The notes under the pieces: generated by a model
The model's input: the letters and a program-made list of their open reading frames with translations, nothing else
What the model was told of the DNA's origin: nothing
The model's database searches: none
In this document: piece by piece, positions 52,271 to 59,897 of the stretch
How the letters are laid out: the number at the start of each line of letters is the position of its first letter
Numbering within the stretch: position 1 is the first letter of the stretch
Assembly (NCBI GenBank): GCA_947564465.1
Contig: CANOCV010000005.1
Location: forward strand, 1 to 64,000
Source: an uncultured Roseburia sp.
GTDB lineage: Bacteria; Bacillota; Clostridia; Lachnospirales; Lachnospiraceae
Reading direction: 5' to 3'
DNA: 64,000 bases
Program-made: the position numbers and the translations under genes

Positions 52271-52539
52271 CTATTTTTTTATTAAAACGATTCGGGTGTC
52301 AAAAGGTTGTGAACAAGAAGAACGCTGGCAATAAAAACTTTTTTCACAACCTTTTGACACCCGAATCTTAAAACATATCTGCTCTTTCTCGCTATTAAAC
52401 CCTATTGCCCTGTAAAAACTATGCGCTTCTTTTCGGGAGATGCCGGAATTAAGCCTAATAATATTTATATCAAATCCTCCTCGCTGATTTTGCATAGTGC
52501 AAAAGCGTCCTGCACATCAGCCTTGCGTATTATAATCTC
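52271..52539 (-). pseudogene. Second GNAT domain, internally deleted and interrupted
   Basis: The end of the upstream GNAT gene reads EIIIRKADVQDAFALCK, which is the start of another GNAT domain. After a frame change, the downstream segment reads IIRLNSGISRKEAHSFYRA and IGFNSEKEQICF, a GNAT C-terminus. About 90 middle residues are missing. The MITE-like element is inserted in the last codons; without it and one target copy the frame would end FNKKIGEVE-stop. Confidence 0.65.
52289..52367. mobile_element. 79-bp MITE-like palindromic element with 7-bp target duplication
   Basis: Perfect 25-bp inverted repeats (52289-52313 and 52343-52367, ends GATTCGGGTG and CACCCGAATC) with a 29-nt centre. 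TTAAAAC occurs directly on both sides (52282-52288, 52368-52374), as expected for a target-site duplication. It carries no gene, so it would need a transposase in trans. Confidence 0.75.
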
Positions 52540-53061
52540 ATCAAGGGGTTTTTCCAGGACAGCCACATAGCGGTAATGGGGCATATCCACACCCCGGTAG
52601 TGTTTTGTCCAACTGTCTGTTGCTGTCATGCCGTTTCTGATAGCCACATTCTGAGATGCTGTATTCGTGTCTCTGATAATAGAGCACACTTCTTTGGCAT
52701 TCAGCGTCTCAAATGCATACTTCTTACACGCTTTGGCCGCTTCTATGGCATACCCCTTGTGCCAATATATTCGTTGGAAAAGATACCCCACCTCAAGCAC
52801 TTCCTTATCTTTCCACGGCTGCATTGTAAGCCCGCATTGTCCAATCATCTCATCTGTTTCTTTTAGAATTACCGCCCATAACCCGAACCCCCATTTCTGA
52901 TAACGGGCAATCTGCCTGTCAAGCCATTCCTGTACCTCTATATCATAAAAAGCTCCTTCATAAGCATACATTGTTTCTTCATCCTGCAATATTTTACATA
53001 AAGATTTGAAATCCCCCTGATTCATCTCCCGTAAATATAATCTCTCTGTTGCAAGTATCAT
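52465..53061 (-). CDS. GNAT-family N-acetyltransferase (RimJ/RimL type)
   Basis: 198 aa from ATG 53061 (MILATERLYLREMNQGDF) after AAGGAG. Acetyl-CoA fold segments: ETDEMIGQCGLTMQPW, EVGYLFQRIYWHKGYAIEA (the RxxGYA-type loop) and DTNTASQNVAIRNGMT. The last 25 residues are the start of a second, decayed GNAT domain. Substrate unknown; its C-terminal fusion to the remnant may affect folding. Confidence 0.85.
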   Translation of the reverse strand: MILATERLYLREMNQGDFKSLCKILQDEETMYAYEGAFYDIEVQEWLDRQIARYQKWGFGLWAVILKETDEMIGQCGLTMQPWKDKEVLEVGYLFQRIYWHKGYAIEAAKACKKYAFETLNAKEVCSIIRDTNTASQNVAIRNGMTATDSWTKHYRGVDMPHYRYVAVLEKPLDEIIIRKADVQDAFALCKISEEDLI

Positions 53062-53176
53062 AATCCATTTCTCCTTCTGTTGCAGTAACAATTCGGCCTT
53101 CGGCTTCATAGTTCGGCCGACTCATATCAAGTTTGCCTGAACAAGCATATCATAATAACTTCAAGGATACAATCAA

Positions 53177-53225
53177 AAAACCTTACTGATCTTCAGTTTT
53201 CAATCCCAAAAATCAGTAAGGTTTT
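53177..53225 (-). terminator. Terminator of the SGNH/discoidin gene
   Basis: Perfect 14-bp stem (AAAACCTTACTGAT with its complement, 53177-53190 and 53212-53225) and a T run on the minus side, 15 bp after the stop codon. Confidence 0.88.
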
Positions 53226-53239
53226 ATTATCTCTCAAAT

Positions 53240-55918
53240 CTATTCAACCATTGTCTTTACATACGCTCCGCGAACTTTTTTAGAATTATATTTTGTATAT
53301 GCGCGAATCTTGAAACGGTAAATTCCGGTGGAATCTTCTTTTAATTTTATCTGCAGGCTATTTTTCTTTATTGTCTTGACCTTTTTGTATTTACCATTTC
53401 CCTTTTTCATATACACTTCATATCCCGAAGCCCCTTTTACTTTTTTCCAGCTAAGAGAAATAACATGATCCTTAAGTGACACATTTTTGATCTTAACCTT
53501 TGCCGGAGCTGTTTTTGCCGCAATTGTCTTCGGATTTCCGTAAATCAGCCCGTTTTTCCCTGTCTTATATGCCTGCACACTGACTTTATAGACAGACGCC
53601 GATTTTAATTTCTTAAACGTATAGCTGGTCTTTGCAGTCATGACAGTCTTTACGGTCTTTTTCCCTGTCGCAAGTACAATCTTATAGCTTGCGCCCTCTA
53701 CCTTAGACCAGGATAATTTAAATTTCGTCGCACTCTTTTTGCTAATCTTTAATCCGCTTACTGCACCGACAGTTTCTGACGGTTGATTTGTTCCTATGCC
53801 GCCGTTCTCCGACTTATTCTCGCTCGGCTTCTCACTCGGAGCTTCACTCGGTTCCTCCGTCGATTCTCCCTCACTTGGTTTCTCGCTTGGAGCTTCGCTC
53901 GGTTCCTCCGTCGATTCCCCCTCGCTTGGTTTCTCGCTTGGAGCTTCGCTCGGTTCCTCCGTCGATTCTCCTTCGCTTGGTTTCTCGCTCGGAGTTTCAC
54001 TCGGCTCCTCTGTTGATTCTCCTTCGCTTGGCTTCTCGCTCGGAGTTTCGCTCGGTTCCTCTGTTGATTCTCCTTCGCTTGGTGTCTCGCTCGGCTCCTC
54101 TGTTGATTCTCCTTCGCTTGGCTTCTCGCTTGGAGTTTCACTCGGCTCCTCCGTCGATTCTCCTTCGCTTGGCTTCTCGCTTGGAGTTTCACTCGGCTTC
54201 TCTTCCTCTCCGCCTTCTTCGGAATTTTCTTCGTTATAGACTTCCAATTCATATAACCCGCAATAAGTTCCTAATTTCTCCGTTACATGAATACGTACAA
54301 ATCTATATTCGCTCTTCCCAAGTCCAATTTCCTGTTTTCCTTTATTCACGCTTTCTTGCGATGTAATAACCTGATATCCTTCTTCCAGGCTGTCAGAACC
54401 TTCCACTGTAAACTTTGTACGATAGGAATCCTCATAAGGTGCATCAGAGCCCCAATAAAGAACAACCTTATTAAATTCCTTCTTCTCTCCTAAATCCACC
54501 GCAAACCATGGATCCGTGTCCTTCTCATTCAAAACAATAAATGAACTTGTACTCCCGTCTGTCAGATTATTGACAACGCGCGTTCCAACCGTTCCGTCTC
54601 CTCTTTCATTTGACGATGCATATCCGGTTTTCTGCTTTGCCAGATTTTTCTTCTGCGGCACAATAGGCCTGTTATCTAAATCAGGAATATTGTCAAGATC
54701 ACGGTAGGCTTCCGTATAACGGCTCGCCTGTGCCTGAATCAAATTGGTTGTTTCTACATCGTAATTTCTGTTTCTTATAAATTCGTCACTCTCCGTAAAT
54801 ACAATCGGCGTCTGCTTACCGGATATCGTATAATAAATCGTACTGGCAGACACAAACGACGCCAAATCATTCCCATGAATATTATCGCTGTACCATTTCT
54901 TATCATAATTAAAATACAGCTCATAATAAGCTTCACCGCTTGGCGCTAAAAGCGCGTTCCGGCTCTTAGCCTCCGCAACGTAAGCATTTGTAAAAACAGT
55001 CTGCCCGTCCGCAAGAACACTTTCATTTGCCCAAGGCATGTATAAAACAAGCTGCGAGCCTGCCTCCTCTATCCACGGATAAATAAGGGAAACGCCCGCC
55101 TGAAGCATACTCTGATTAAATCCTGATGCCTTATCCTGAAGCACTACATAATCAAAGTCCCCTGTCAATATTTTCTCTTTTGTCTCCGGCAAAGACGCGT
55201 GGTGTGTCAGCGGCTGCCCTAACTGAATCAGACTGTCGACTTCAACCTCTTTCCCGTCATGTGCAAAAAGGGCTTTCACCTTTCCCGGTACGTCATTGTA
55301 ATAAGTCAGGCTGTTTCCGATAAATAAAATTTTCATAACATCTCCTGTTTCCCCCGAGGGAGCATCCCCGCCCAAATCCGTCTCATATACCTCAAATTCA
55401 TATAGCAGACTGTTGTCTCCTGCTTTCTCATCTACGCGAAAACGAACATAACGGGCATCCACAGGATCAAAGGACACTGCATTTTCTCCTTCGACGCCGT
55501 CCGTCACGGCTGCAGCCTCCTGCCAATCCTCCTCCAGATTCTGCGTATACTCTATCGCAAACCTTTTCGCATAGGAGGGCGAATAATCTCCGCCGCTTTC
55601 CTTTCCCTGATAAGCGACGACCTTATTCACGGAATAAACTTTTCCAAGATCCACATAATACCATGGATCTGGATCTTCACTGTGCAGCACAATATAGGAA
55701 TCCTTATTCCCGTCCGTCAAATTATTAATTTTGGTAATTCCTATTGTACTGCTTCCTCTCTGATTTGAGGATGCATACGCATCCTTGCCTTTTGCCAGAT
55801 TTACCGTTTTGGAACCATACTGCGCTTCCTGGGCATTCACGGACATCCCCATGCCGCTTACGCTCAGCACAACCGCCAAAAACAAAGCAAATGCTCTGCG
55901 TGCCACCCCTTTTTTCAT
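53240..55918 (-). CDS. Secreted SGNH-type hydrolase with two F5/8C domains and Fn3-like C-terminus
   Basis: About 892 aa; ATG 55918 after GGAG. Signal peptide AFALFLAVVLSVSGMGMSV. Domains: F5/8C discoidin module (about 40-190: NLTDGNKDSYIV, WYYVDLGKVYSVNKV, ARYVRFRV); SGNH hydrolase (196-372: ILFIGNSLTYYNDV with the block I Ser, and DNIHGND for the Asp/His end); second F5/8C (426-561); an EPSE-type tandem-repeat stalk (564-706); two Fn3-like modules and a basic C-terminus. It likely binds a carbohydrate and removes an acyl group from it (inference from family). The gene is divergent from a LysR regulator. Confidence 0.88.
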   Translation of the reverse strand: MKKGVARRAFALFLAVVLSVSGMGMSVNAQEAQYGSKTVNLAKGKDAYASSNQRGSSTIGITKINNLTDGNKDSYIVLHSEDPDPWYYVDLGKVYSVNKVVAYQGKESGGDYSPSYAKRFAIEYTQNLEEDWQEAAAVTDGVEGENAVSFDPVDARYVRFRVDEKAGDNSLLYEFEVYETDLGGDAPSGETGDVMKILFIGNSLTYYNDVPGKVKALFAHDGKEVEVDSLIQLGQPLTHHASLPETKEKILTGDFDYVVLQDKASGFNQSMLQAGVSLIYPWIEEAGSQLVLYMPWANESVLADGQTVFTNAYVAEAKSRNALLAPSGEAYYELYFNYDKKWYSDNIHGNDLASFVSASTIYYTISGKQTPIVFTESDEFIRNRNYDVETTNLIQAQASRYTEAYRDLDNIPDLDNRPIVPQKKNLAKQKTGYASSNERGDGTVGTRVVNNLTDGSTSSFIVLNEKDTDPWFAVDLGEKKEFNKVVLYWGSDAPYEDSYRTKFTVEGSDSLEEGYQVITSQESVNKGKQEIGLGKSEYRFVRIHVTEKLGTYCGLYELEVYNEENSEEGGEEEKPSETPSEKPSEGESTEEPSETPSEKPSEGESTEEPSETPSEGESTEEPSETPSEKPSEGESTEEPSETPSEKPSEGESTEEPSEAPSEKPSEGESTEEPSEAPSEKPSEGESTEEPSEAPSEKPSENKSENGGIGTNQPSETVGAVSGLKISKKSATKFKLSWSKVEGASYKIVLATGKKTVKTVMTAKTSYTFKKLKSASVYKVSVQAYKTGKNGLIYGNPKTIAAKTAPAKVKIKNVSLKDHVISLSWKKVKGASGYEVYMKKGNGKYKKVKTIKKNSLQIKLKEDSTGIYRFKIRAYTKYNSKKVRGAYVKTMVE
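53820..54200. repeat. Tandem repeats coding for the EPSE/GEST stalk
   Basis: About seven copies of a near 51-bp unit (17 residues, SEKPSEGESTEEPSE type), one of them shortened. Near-identical at DNA level, so prone to length change. Confidence 0.8.
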
Positions 55919-55977
55919 TCGTTCGCTCCTTTCAAAAAACAATGTTTGAACTATAAATAGCTTCTCCTGATAATTAA

Positions 55978-56006
55978 ATTATAGAAAGGAAATTTCTTGA
56001 AGTAAA
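55978..56006 (-). promoter_or_regulatory. Promoter of the SGNH/discoidin gene
   Basis: TTTACT (56001-56006), 17 bases, TATAAT (55978-55983) on the minus strand. An AT-rich dyad (ATATATAATTATATAT, about 56017-56032) just upstream, between this promoter and the LysR start, is a plausible LysR site. Confidence 0.7.
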
Positions 56007-56060
56007 CAATCAAATCATATATAATTATATATATCAGAGGATATATAGGAGGGATTTGCC

Positions 56061-56921
56061 ATAGAACTGCTTCAGCTTCGCTATTTCAGAAGCGCTGCGC
56101 TTTTGGAAAATTTCACAAAGGCAGCGGAAACTCATATGATTCCCCAATCTGCAATCAGCAAGACAATTCGAAAGCTGGAAACAGAGCTTGGCTGCGAACT
56201 CTTTGACCGCCAGGGAAAACGGATCTCTCTAAATGAGAACGGACGTATTTTCTTAAAAAAAGTAGACAAGGCCTTACAGCTTCTGGACTCCGGAATTGCA
56301 GAGCTAAGGCCGAAAGAGCTTCATATGATACGCGTCTATGTACAGGGCGGAATCCGCTTTGTCCCTGATTTAGTCTCGGCTTTCGAGCGGTCATATCCCG
56401 GCAGCAAAGTCGTATCGTATCAGGGAGAACCTGTCCTGATTTTGGGGGAAGAATATGATTTTACGCTTATACAGCTTCCGGTCGACGAAACTATATATAA
56501 CTATAGGCTGCTGATGGAGGATGAAATTGTACTCGCCGTACCCAGCGACAGTAAATACGCCCGTGAACAGGAAATCTCCCTGTCCGCGCTTCGCAGTGAG
56601 AACTTTATTTCATTCTGCCAGGGAAACCAGCTGCGTTCCCTGTCCGACCATCTCTGTTTAGAACAGGGCTTTTATCCAAATATTATCTTCGAGGCAAAAG
56701 AAGCCAGCGTATTCCGCTCCATGATTGAGGCAAATACCGGGCTTGCCCTTGTACCCTTCACCTCCTGGAACACCGCAAAAAACGAACGCGTAACACTGGT
56801 TCCTCTTCGCACCCATCCGAAGCGTTGTCTGGCTCTTGCATGGAAAAAGCCGCTTACCCTCTCTCCGGATAAACAGCTTTTCCTGAACTTTGCCGTAAAC
56901 TATTTCTCACAATTTGCTTAA
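56061..56921 (+). CDS. LysR-family regulator, apparent AUA start
   Basis: 287 codons if read from ATA 56061. The DNA-binding helix-turn-helix (LLQLRYFRSAALLENFTKAA, then MIPQSAISKTIRKLETELG and LFDRQGKRISLNENG) begins right at the ATA, and GGAGGG lies 7 bases upstream. No in-frame ATG, GTG or TTG occurs before the TTG at 56103, which would remove the first helix. The effector domain follows (FVPDLVSAFERSYPGSKVV, EYDFTLIQLPVDE, VFRSMIEANTGLALVPFTSW). Divergent from the SGNH gene, its likely target. Either a noncanonical start or an ATG-to-ATA mutation that weakens it. Confidence 0.85.
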   Translation: MELLQLRYFRSAALLENFTKAAETHMIPQSAISKTIRKLETELGCELFDRQGKRISLNENGRIFLKKVDKALQLLDSGIAELRPKELHMIRVYVQGGIRFVPDLVSAFERSYPGSKVVSYQGEPVLILGEEYDFTLIQLPVDETIYNYRLLMEDEIVLAVPSDSKYAREQEISLSALRSENFISFCQGNQLRSLSDHLCLEQGFYPNIIFEAKEASVFRSMIEANTGLALVPFTSWNTAKNERVTLVPLRTHPKRCLALAWKKPLTLSPDKQLFLNFAVNYFSQFA

Positions 56922-56950
56922 TTTTAATGCCAAGAGACACCATGCGCAGA

Positions 56951-58498
56951 TCAATCGTCATTTTCCTTTTCATAATTGATGATTGCTCCGGATGCCGCAT
57001 CTACCTCATATTCATACTCGTATCCGCCGCAGTCAAATTCAATCTCGTAAACACACACGCCGTCTTCCGTATCCAGCTCACACTTATATTTCGTGATATC
57101 TCCGACAGCTACGCCGGCATGCGCACATGCGGCCTCTTTTGCTCTTGCCTCACCGATACATCCCTCCGCATGATGATATCCGCCATCTCCCTGTCCATGG
57201 TGATGCCCTCCGTTCGGCACTTGTCCGGACCCCGGTGTCGTTCCCGTATTCGGCGTCTGACTTGTATCCGGTGTCGTTCCCGTATCCGGCGTCTGGCTTG
57301 TATCCGGCGTCGTTCCCGTACCCGGCGTCTGGCTTGTATCCGGTGTCGTTCCCGTATCCGGCGTCTGGCTTGTATCCGGCGTCGTTCCCGTACCCGGCGT
57401 CTGGCTTGTATCCGGTGTCGTTCCCGTATCCGGCGTCTGGCTTGTATCCGGCGTCGTTCCTGCGTCCGGCGTCTGTGCGGTATCTTTGTCCGGCTCCTTT
57501 GGCGCAACATAATCCTCATCCGGCTCTTTTTCATATTTTAAGACCACCCCCGACACCGCATGGATATCATATTCATATTCATAACCGCCGCCGGAAAACT
57601 CAATTTCATATACGATGATACCGTCCTCGCTGTCAAGCTTGCATGTATAGCGTGTAATTTCTTCAGCCGACAAACCGGCATGGGAAAGCGCAGCCGCCTT
57701 CGCCTTCTTCTCTCCGATATATGCCTTATCGCTGGCAGTTCCGACGGAATCCACATTGTCCAGCGTAATACTGCCGGATTTACTTAACAAATTCAGCTCG
57801 TTAATCGTAAGAGAAACAAGCTCCTCAAATGTATGACGCGTATCTTTGCTGATAATCTGCTGAATAAGCTGCGCCTTTCCCAATGTAATCCCGTATTTAT
57901 CCGCAAGCTTCTGCAAATCGGAATCCGATGAAATTGTCTGGCTCAACACGGCTCCGCTAAATGTATCCGTCTGAAGCATTTTGTTGATCTCCTCGGCCAG
58001 TCTTTCCTGCAGTCTGGCGCTTTTATCCGGATCGCTGTTGTCTACGCTGACCAGAATCGAATTCGCAATGTCACTGAGATATCCGTTTTTGAGCATAGAA
58101 CCAATTAAGGCATTGAGCGTCACATCCAAATCGCTTCCCTTAAAGTCCATATCGCCGATTACCTTTTTTCCGTCCTCGTTTTTGGCATCCACAGCCAAAA
58201 CACGCTCTTTTTGATTTACCGTGATTTCAATGCTCGGATTGACGTCAAGCGATACCGTAGAATCTACCGCATAATTCGTCTGATATGCCCCAAATCCCGC
58301 AGCTCCCCCTATGCACAGCACAAAGGCAGCCGCAATGCCAATCGCCCATTTTTTGAGTGAAGGTATCTTCCTTTTTTCTGTCATCACAATCACCTTTCCT
58401 TCCTGATTCGTGCATTCGGTGAGGACAGCATCGAGAACATCCGGTACCGCATTGGAAAATGCCTGTTTTATCTTCTCGTTAATTTCCTGATTTGTCAT
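56951..58498 (-). CDS. RsgI-like anti-sigma membrane protein with PepSY-type domains
   Basis: About 515 aa; ATG 58498 (or GTG 58501) overlaps the sigma gene by about 20 bp. A cytosolic N-terminus of about 50 residues, one membrane segment (WAIGIAAAFVLCIGGAAGF), then the RsgI signature VDSTVSLDVNPSIEITVN and an external helical region. Two PepSY-like repeats (about 255-330 and 440-512: GEKKAKAAALSHAGL and GEARAKEAACAHAGV, each with YEYEYDI or YEYEYEV) flank a TPDTSQ tandem-repeat linker and a His-rich patch (GGHHHGQGDGGYHH). Likely the sensor that controls its adjacent sigma factor. The His patch could bind metal (inference). Confidence 0.85.
   Translation of the reverse strand: MTNQEINEKIKQAFSNAVPDVLDAVLTECTNQEGKVIVMTEKRKIPSLKKWAIGIAAAFVLCIGGAAGFGAYQTNYAVDSTVSLDVNPSIEITVNQKERVLAVDAKNEDGKKVIGDMDFKGSDLDVTLNALIGSMLKNGYLSDIANSILVSVDNSDPDKSARLQERLAEEINKMLQTDTFSGAVLSQTISSDSDLQKLADKYGITLGKAQLIQQIISKDTRHTFEELVSLTINELNLLSKSGSITLDNVDSVGTASDKAYIGEKKAKAAALSHAGLSAEEITRYTCKLDSEDGIIVYEIEFSGGGYEYEYDIHAVSGVVLKYEKEPDEDYVAPKEPDKDTAQTPDAGTTPDTSQTPDTGTTPDTSQTPGTGTTPDTSQTPDTGTTPDTSQTPGTGTTPDTSQTPDTGTTPDTSQTPNTGTTPGSGQVPNGGHHHGQGDGGYHHAEGCIGEARAKEAACAHAGVAVGDITKYKCELDTEDGVCVYEIEFDCGGYEYEYEVDAASGAIINYEKENDD
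57230..57470. repeat. Tandem repeats coding for the TPDTSQ linker
   Basis: About seven 36-bp units (TPDTGTTPDTSQ and TPGTGTTPDTSQ alternating), nearly identical in DNA. Confidence 0.85.
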
Positions 58499-59078
58499 CA
58501 CTGTTGCTCTCCTTTCCCAAATACTTTTTTAATTTCCTGATTGCACGATTGTATTTTGAAAGAACAGTCGACAAAGGTATGTGCAACAGACTTGCAATCT
58601 CCCGATGCTTAAACCCCGCCACAGCGTGAAGCGCTACAATCTGTCTCTCCACGTCAGACAAACGGTTCATGCATTCGGTAATCACCAGTTTATCTTCCTC
58701 GCTAATCCCCTTATGAGATTCTAAATATGTCTCCCAGTCCTGGGGCACAATGTCCGCCGCTTTTTTCCTCTCCCTCAGCTTCTGAAGGCATAGGTTTCGT
58801 GTGATCGTTAAAATCCATGCCATCGGCTTTCCCGCGGAACGATATGCGGACGCCGCAGAATAAACGGCGAGATAGCTGTCATGCAATACATCCTCTGCAT
58901 CCTGTGTGTTCTTCAATATGGAAAGAGAAAAACCATAAACAGAAGCGCTCGTGGCACGATATAAAAATGCCAGAGCTTCCGTATCACCTGCGGCAATTCT
59001 ATCAATGTATGAATCCAGTACGCCGGCGTTTGAATTTGTTTTGGATTCATGTTCCGCTGTCAGGTGAATAATCATCAT
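58479..59078 (-). CDS. RNA polymerase sigma factor of the ECF/SigI-operon type
   Basis: 199 aa, GGGAGGG before ATG 59078. Region 2 (DTEALAFLYRATSASVYGF, TQDAEDVLHDSYLAVYSAA, AWILTITRNLCLQKL) and region 4 (LSDVERQIVALHAVAGFKH, REIASLLHIPLSTVLSKYN) are clear, so by domain order it is an ECF sigma even though its partner is RsgI-like. Translation is coupled to the partner by overlap. Confidence 0.88.
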   Translation of the reverse strand: MMIIHLTAEHESKTNSNAGVLDSYIDRIAAGDTEALAFLYRATSASVYGFSLSILKNTQDAEDVLHDSYLAVYSAASAYRSAGKPMAWILTITRNLCLQKLRERKKAADIVPQDWETYLESHKGISEEDKLVITECMNRLSDVERQIVALHAVAGFKHREIASLLHIPLSTVLSKYNRAIRKLKKYLGKESNSDDKSGN

Positions 59079-59143
59079 GGTTCCCTCCCTTCATATAGTT
59101 AATGCACAGAAAGCAAGTTTTATTGCATGCAATTAAAATTTTT

Positions 59144-59875
59144 TCATTTCATCGCAAGCTCTATGATCTGCCTTGCCTCTTTTGCCTCCTCCTTTGTAAG
59201 CTCCGGCGTATCCCCCAGCGGATAACTCATCCCAAGATTCTCATATTTCACCTTGCCCATTGTGTGATACGGCAGCACCTCAAGCTTTTCAAAATTAGAA
59301 AGCGTCTTTAAATAATTTCCAAGCTTCTCCAGCTCATTTTTTTCATTCGTTATTCCCGGCACCGCCACACGGCGGACCCACAGCGGCACCGACGCATGCT
59401 CCAATGCCTCCGCAAAGTCAAATACACTGGCATTAGAATGTCCTGTCAGCTTTCGATGCGCATCTTCATCCATATGTTTTATGTCCAGCATTACAAGATC
59501 GGTTACTTGAAAGAGCCGTCTGAATTTCTCTACAAGCTCTTTCTTTCCTTTATCATAACAAATCCCTGATGTGTCCAGGCATGTATGGATTCCTTTTGCC
59601 TTCGCTTTCTCAAAAAGTTCTGTCAGAAAGTCAATCTGAAGCAGCGGCTCACCGCCCGTCGCCGTAATCCCGCCTGTTTTATAAAAGCTTTTGTTGCGCT
59701 CCAGCTTATCTATAATCTCGTCTGTCTCCATCCTTATTCCGTCCGCTTTCGTCCAGGTATCGGGATTGTGGCAGTATTGACACCGCATCGGGCATCCCTG
59801 AAAAAATACTACATATCGAACGCCCGGTCCGTCTACGGTTCCAAAGCTCTCCAATGAATGTATATATCCCTGCAT
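59144..59875 (-). CDS. pflA: Pyruvate formate-lyase activating enzyme
   Basis: 243 aa. Radical SAM enzyme that puts the glycyl radical on PflB. The cluster motif is FFQGCPMRCQYCHNPDTW (CxxxCxxC), with GGITATGGEPLLQ and MLDIKHMDEDAHRKLTG following. The gene lies 22 bp after pflB on the same strand, the usual order. Confidence 0.96.
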   Translation of the reverse strand: MQGYIHSLESFGTVDGPGVRYVVFFQGCPMRCQYCHNPDTWTKADGIRMETDEIIDKLERNKSFYKTGGITATGGEPLLQIDFLTELFEKAKAKGIHTCLDTSGICYDKGKKELVEKFRRLFQVTDLVMLDIKHMDEDAHRKLTGHSNASVFDFAEALEHASVPLWVRRVAVPGITNEKNELEKLGNYLKTLSNFEKLEVLPYHTMGKVKYENLGMSYPLGDTPELTKEEAKEARQIIELAMK

Positions 59876-59897
59876 CGGTTGTACCTCTCTGTCTTAA

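Noticed and set aside
53794..54366. Long ORFs in other frames across the EPSE repeat region
   Set aside because: Arise from the tandem repeat being open in several frames; low-complexity Arg or Leu/Ser products without signals.
57109..57618. Long ORFs in other frames across the TPDTSQ repeat
   Set aside because: Same cause: a repeat without stops in any frame.
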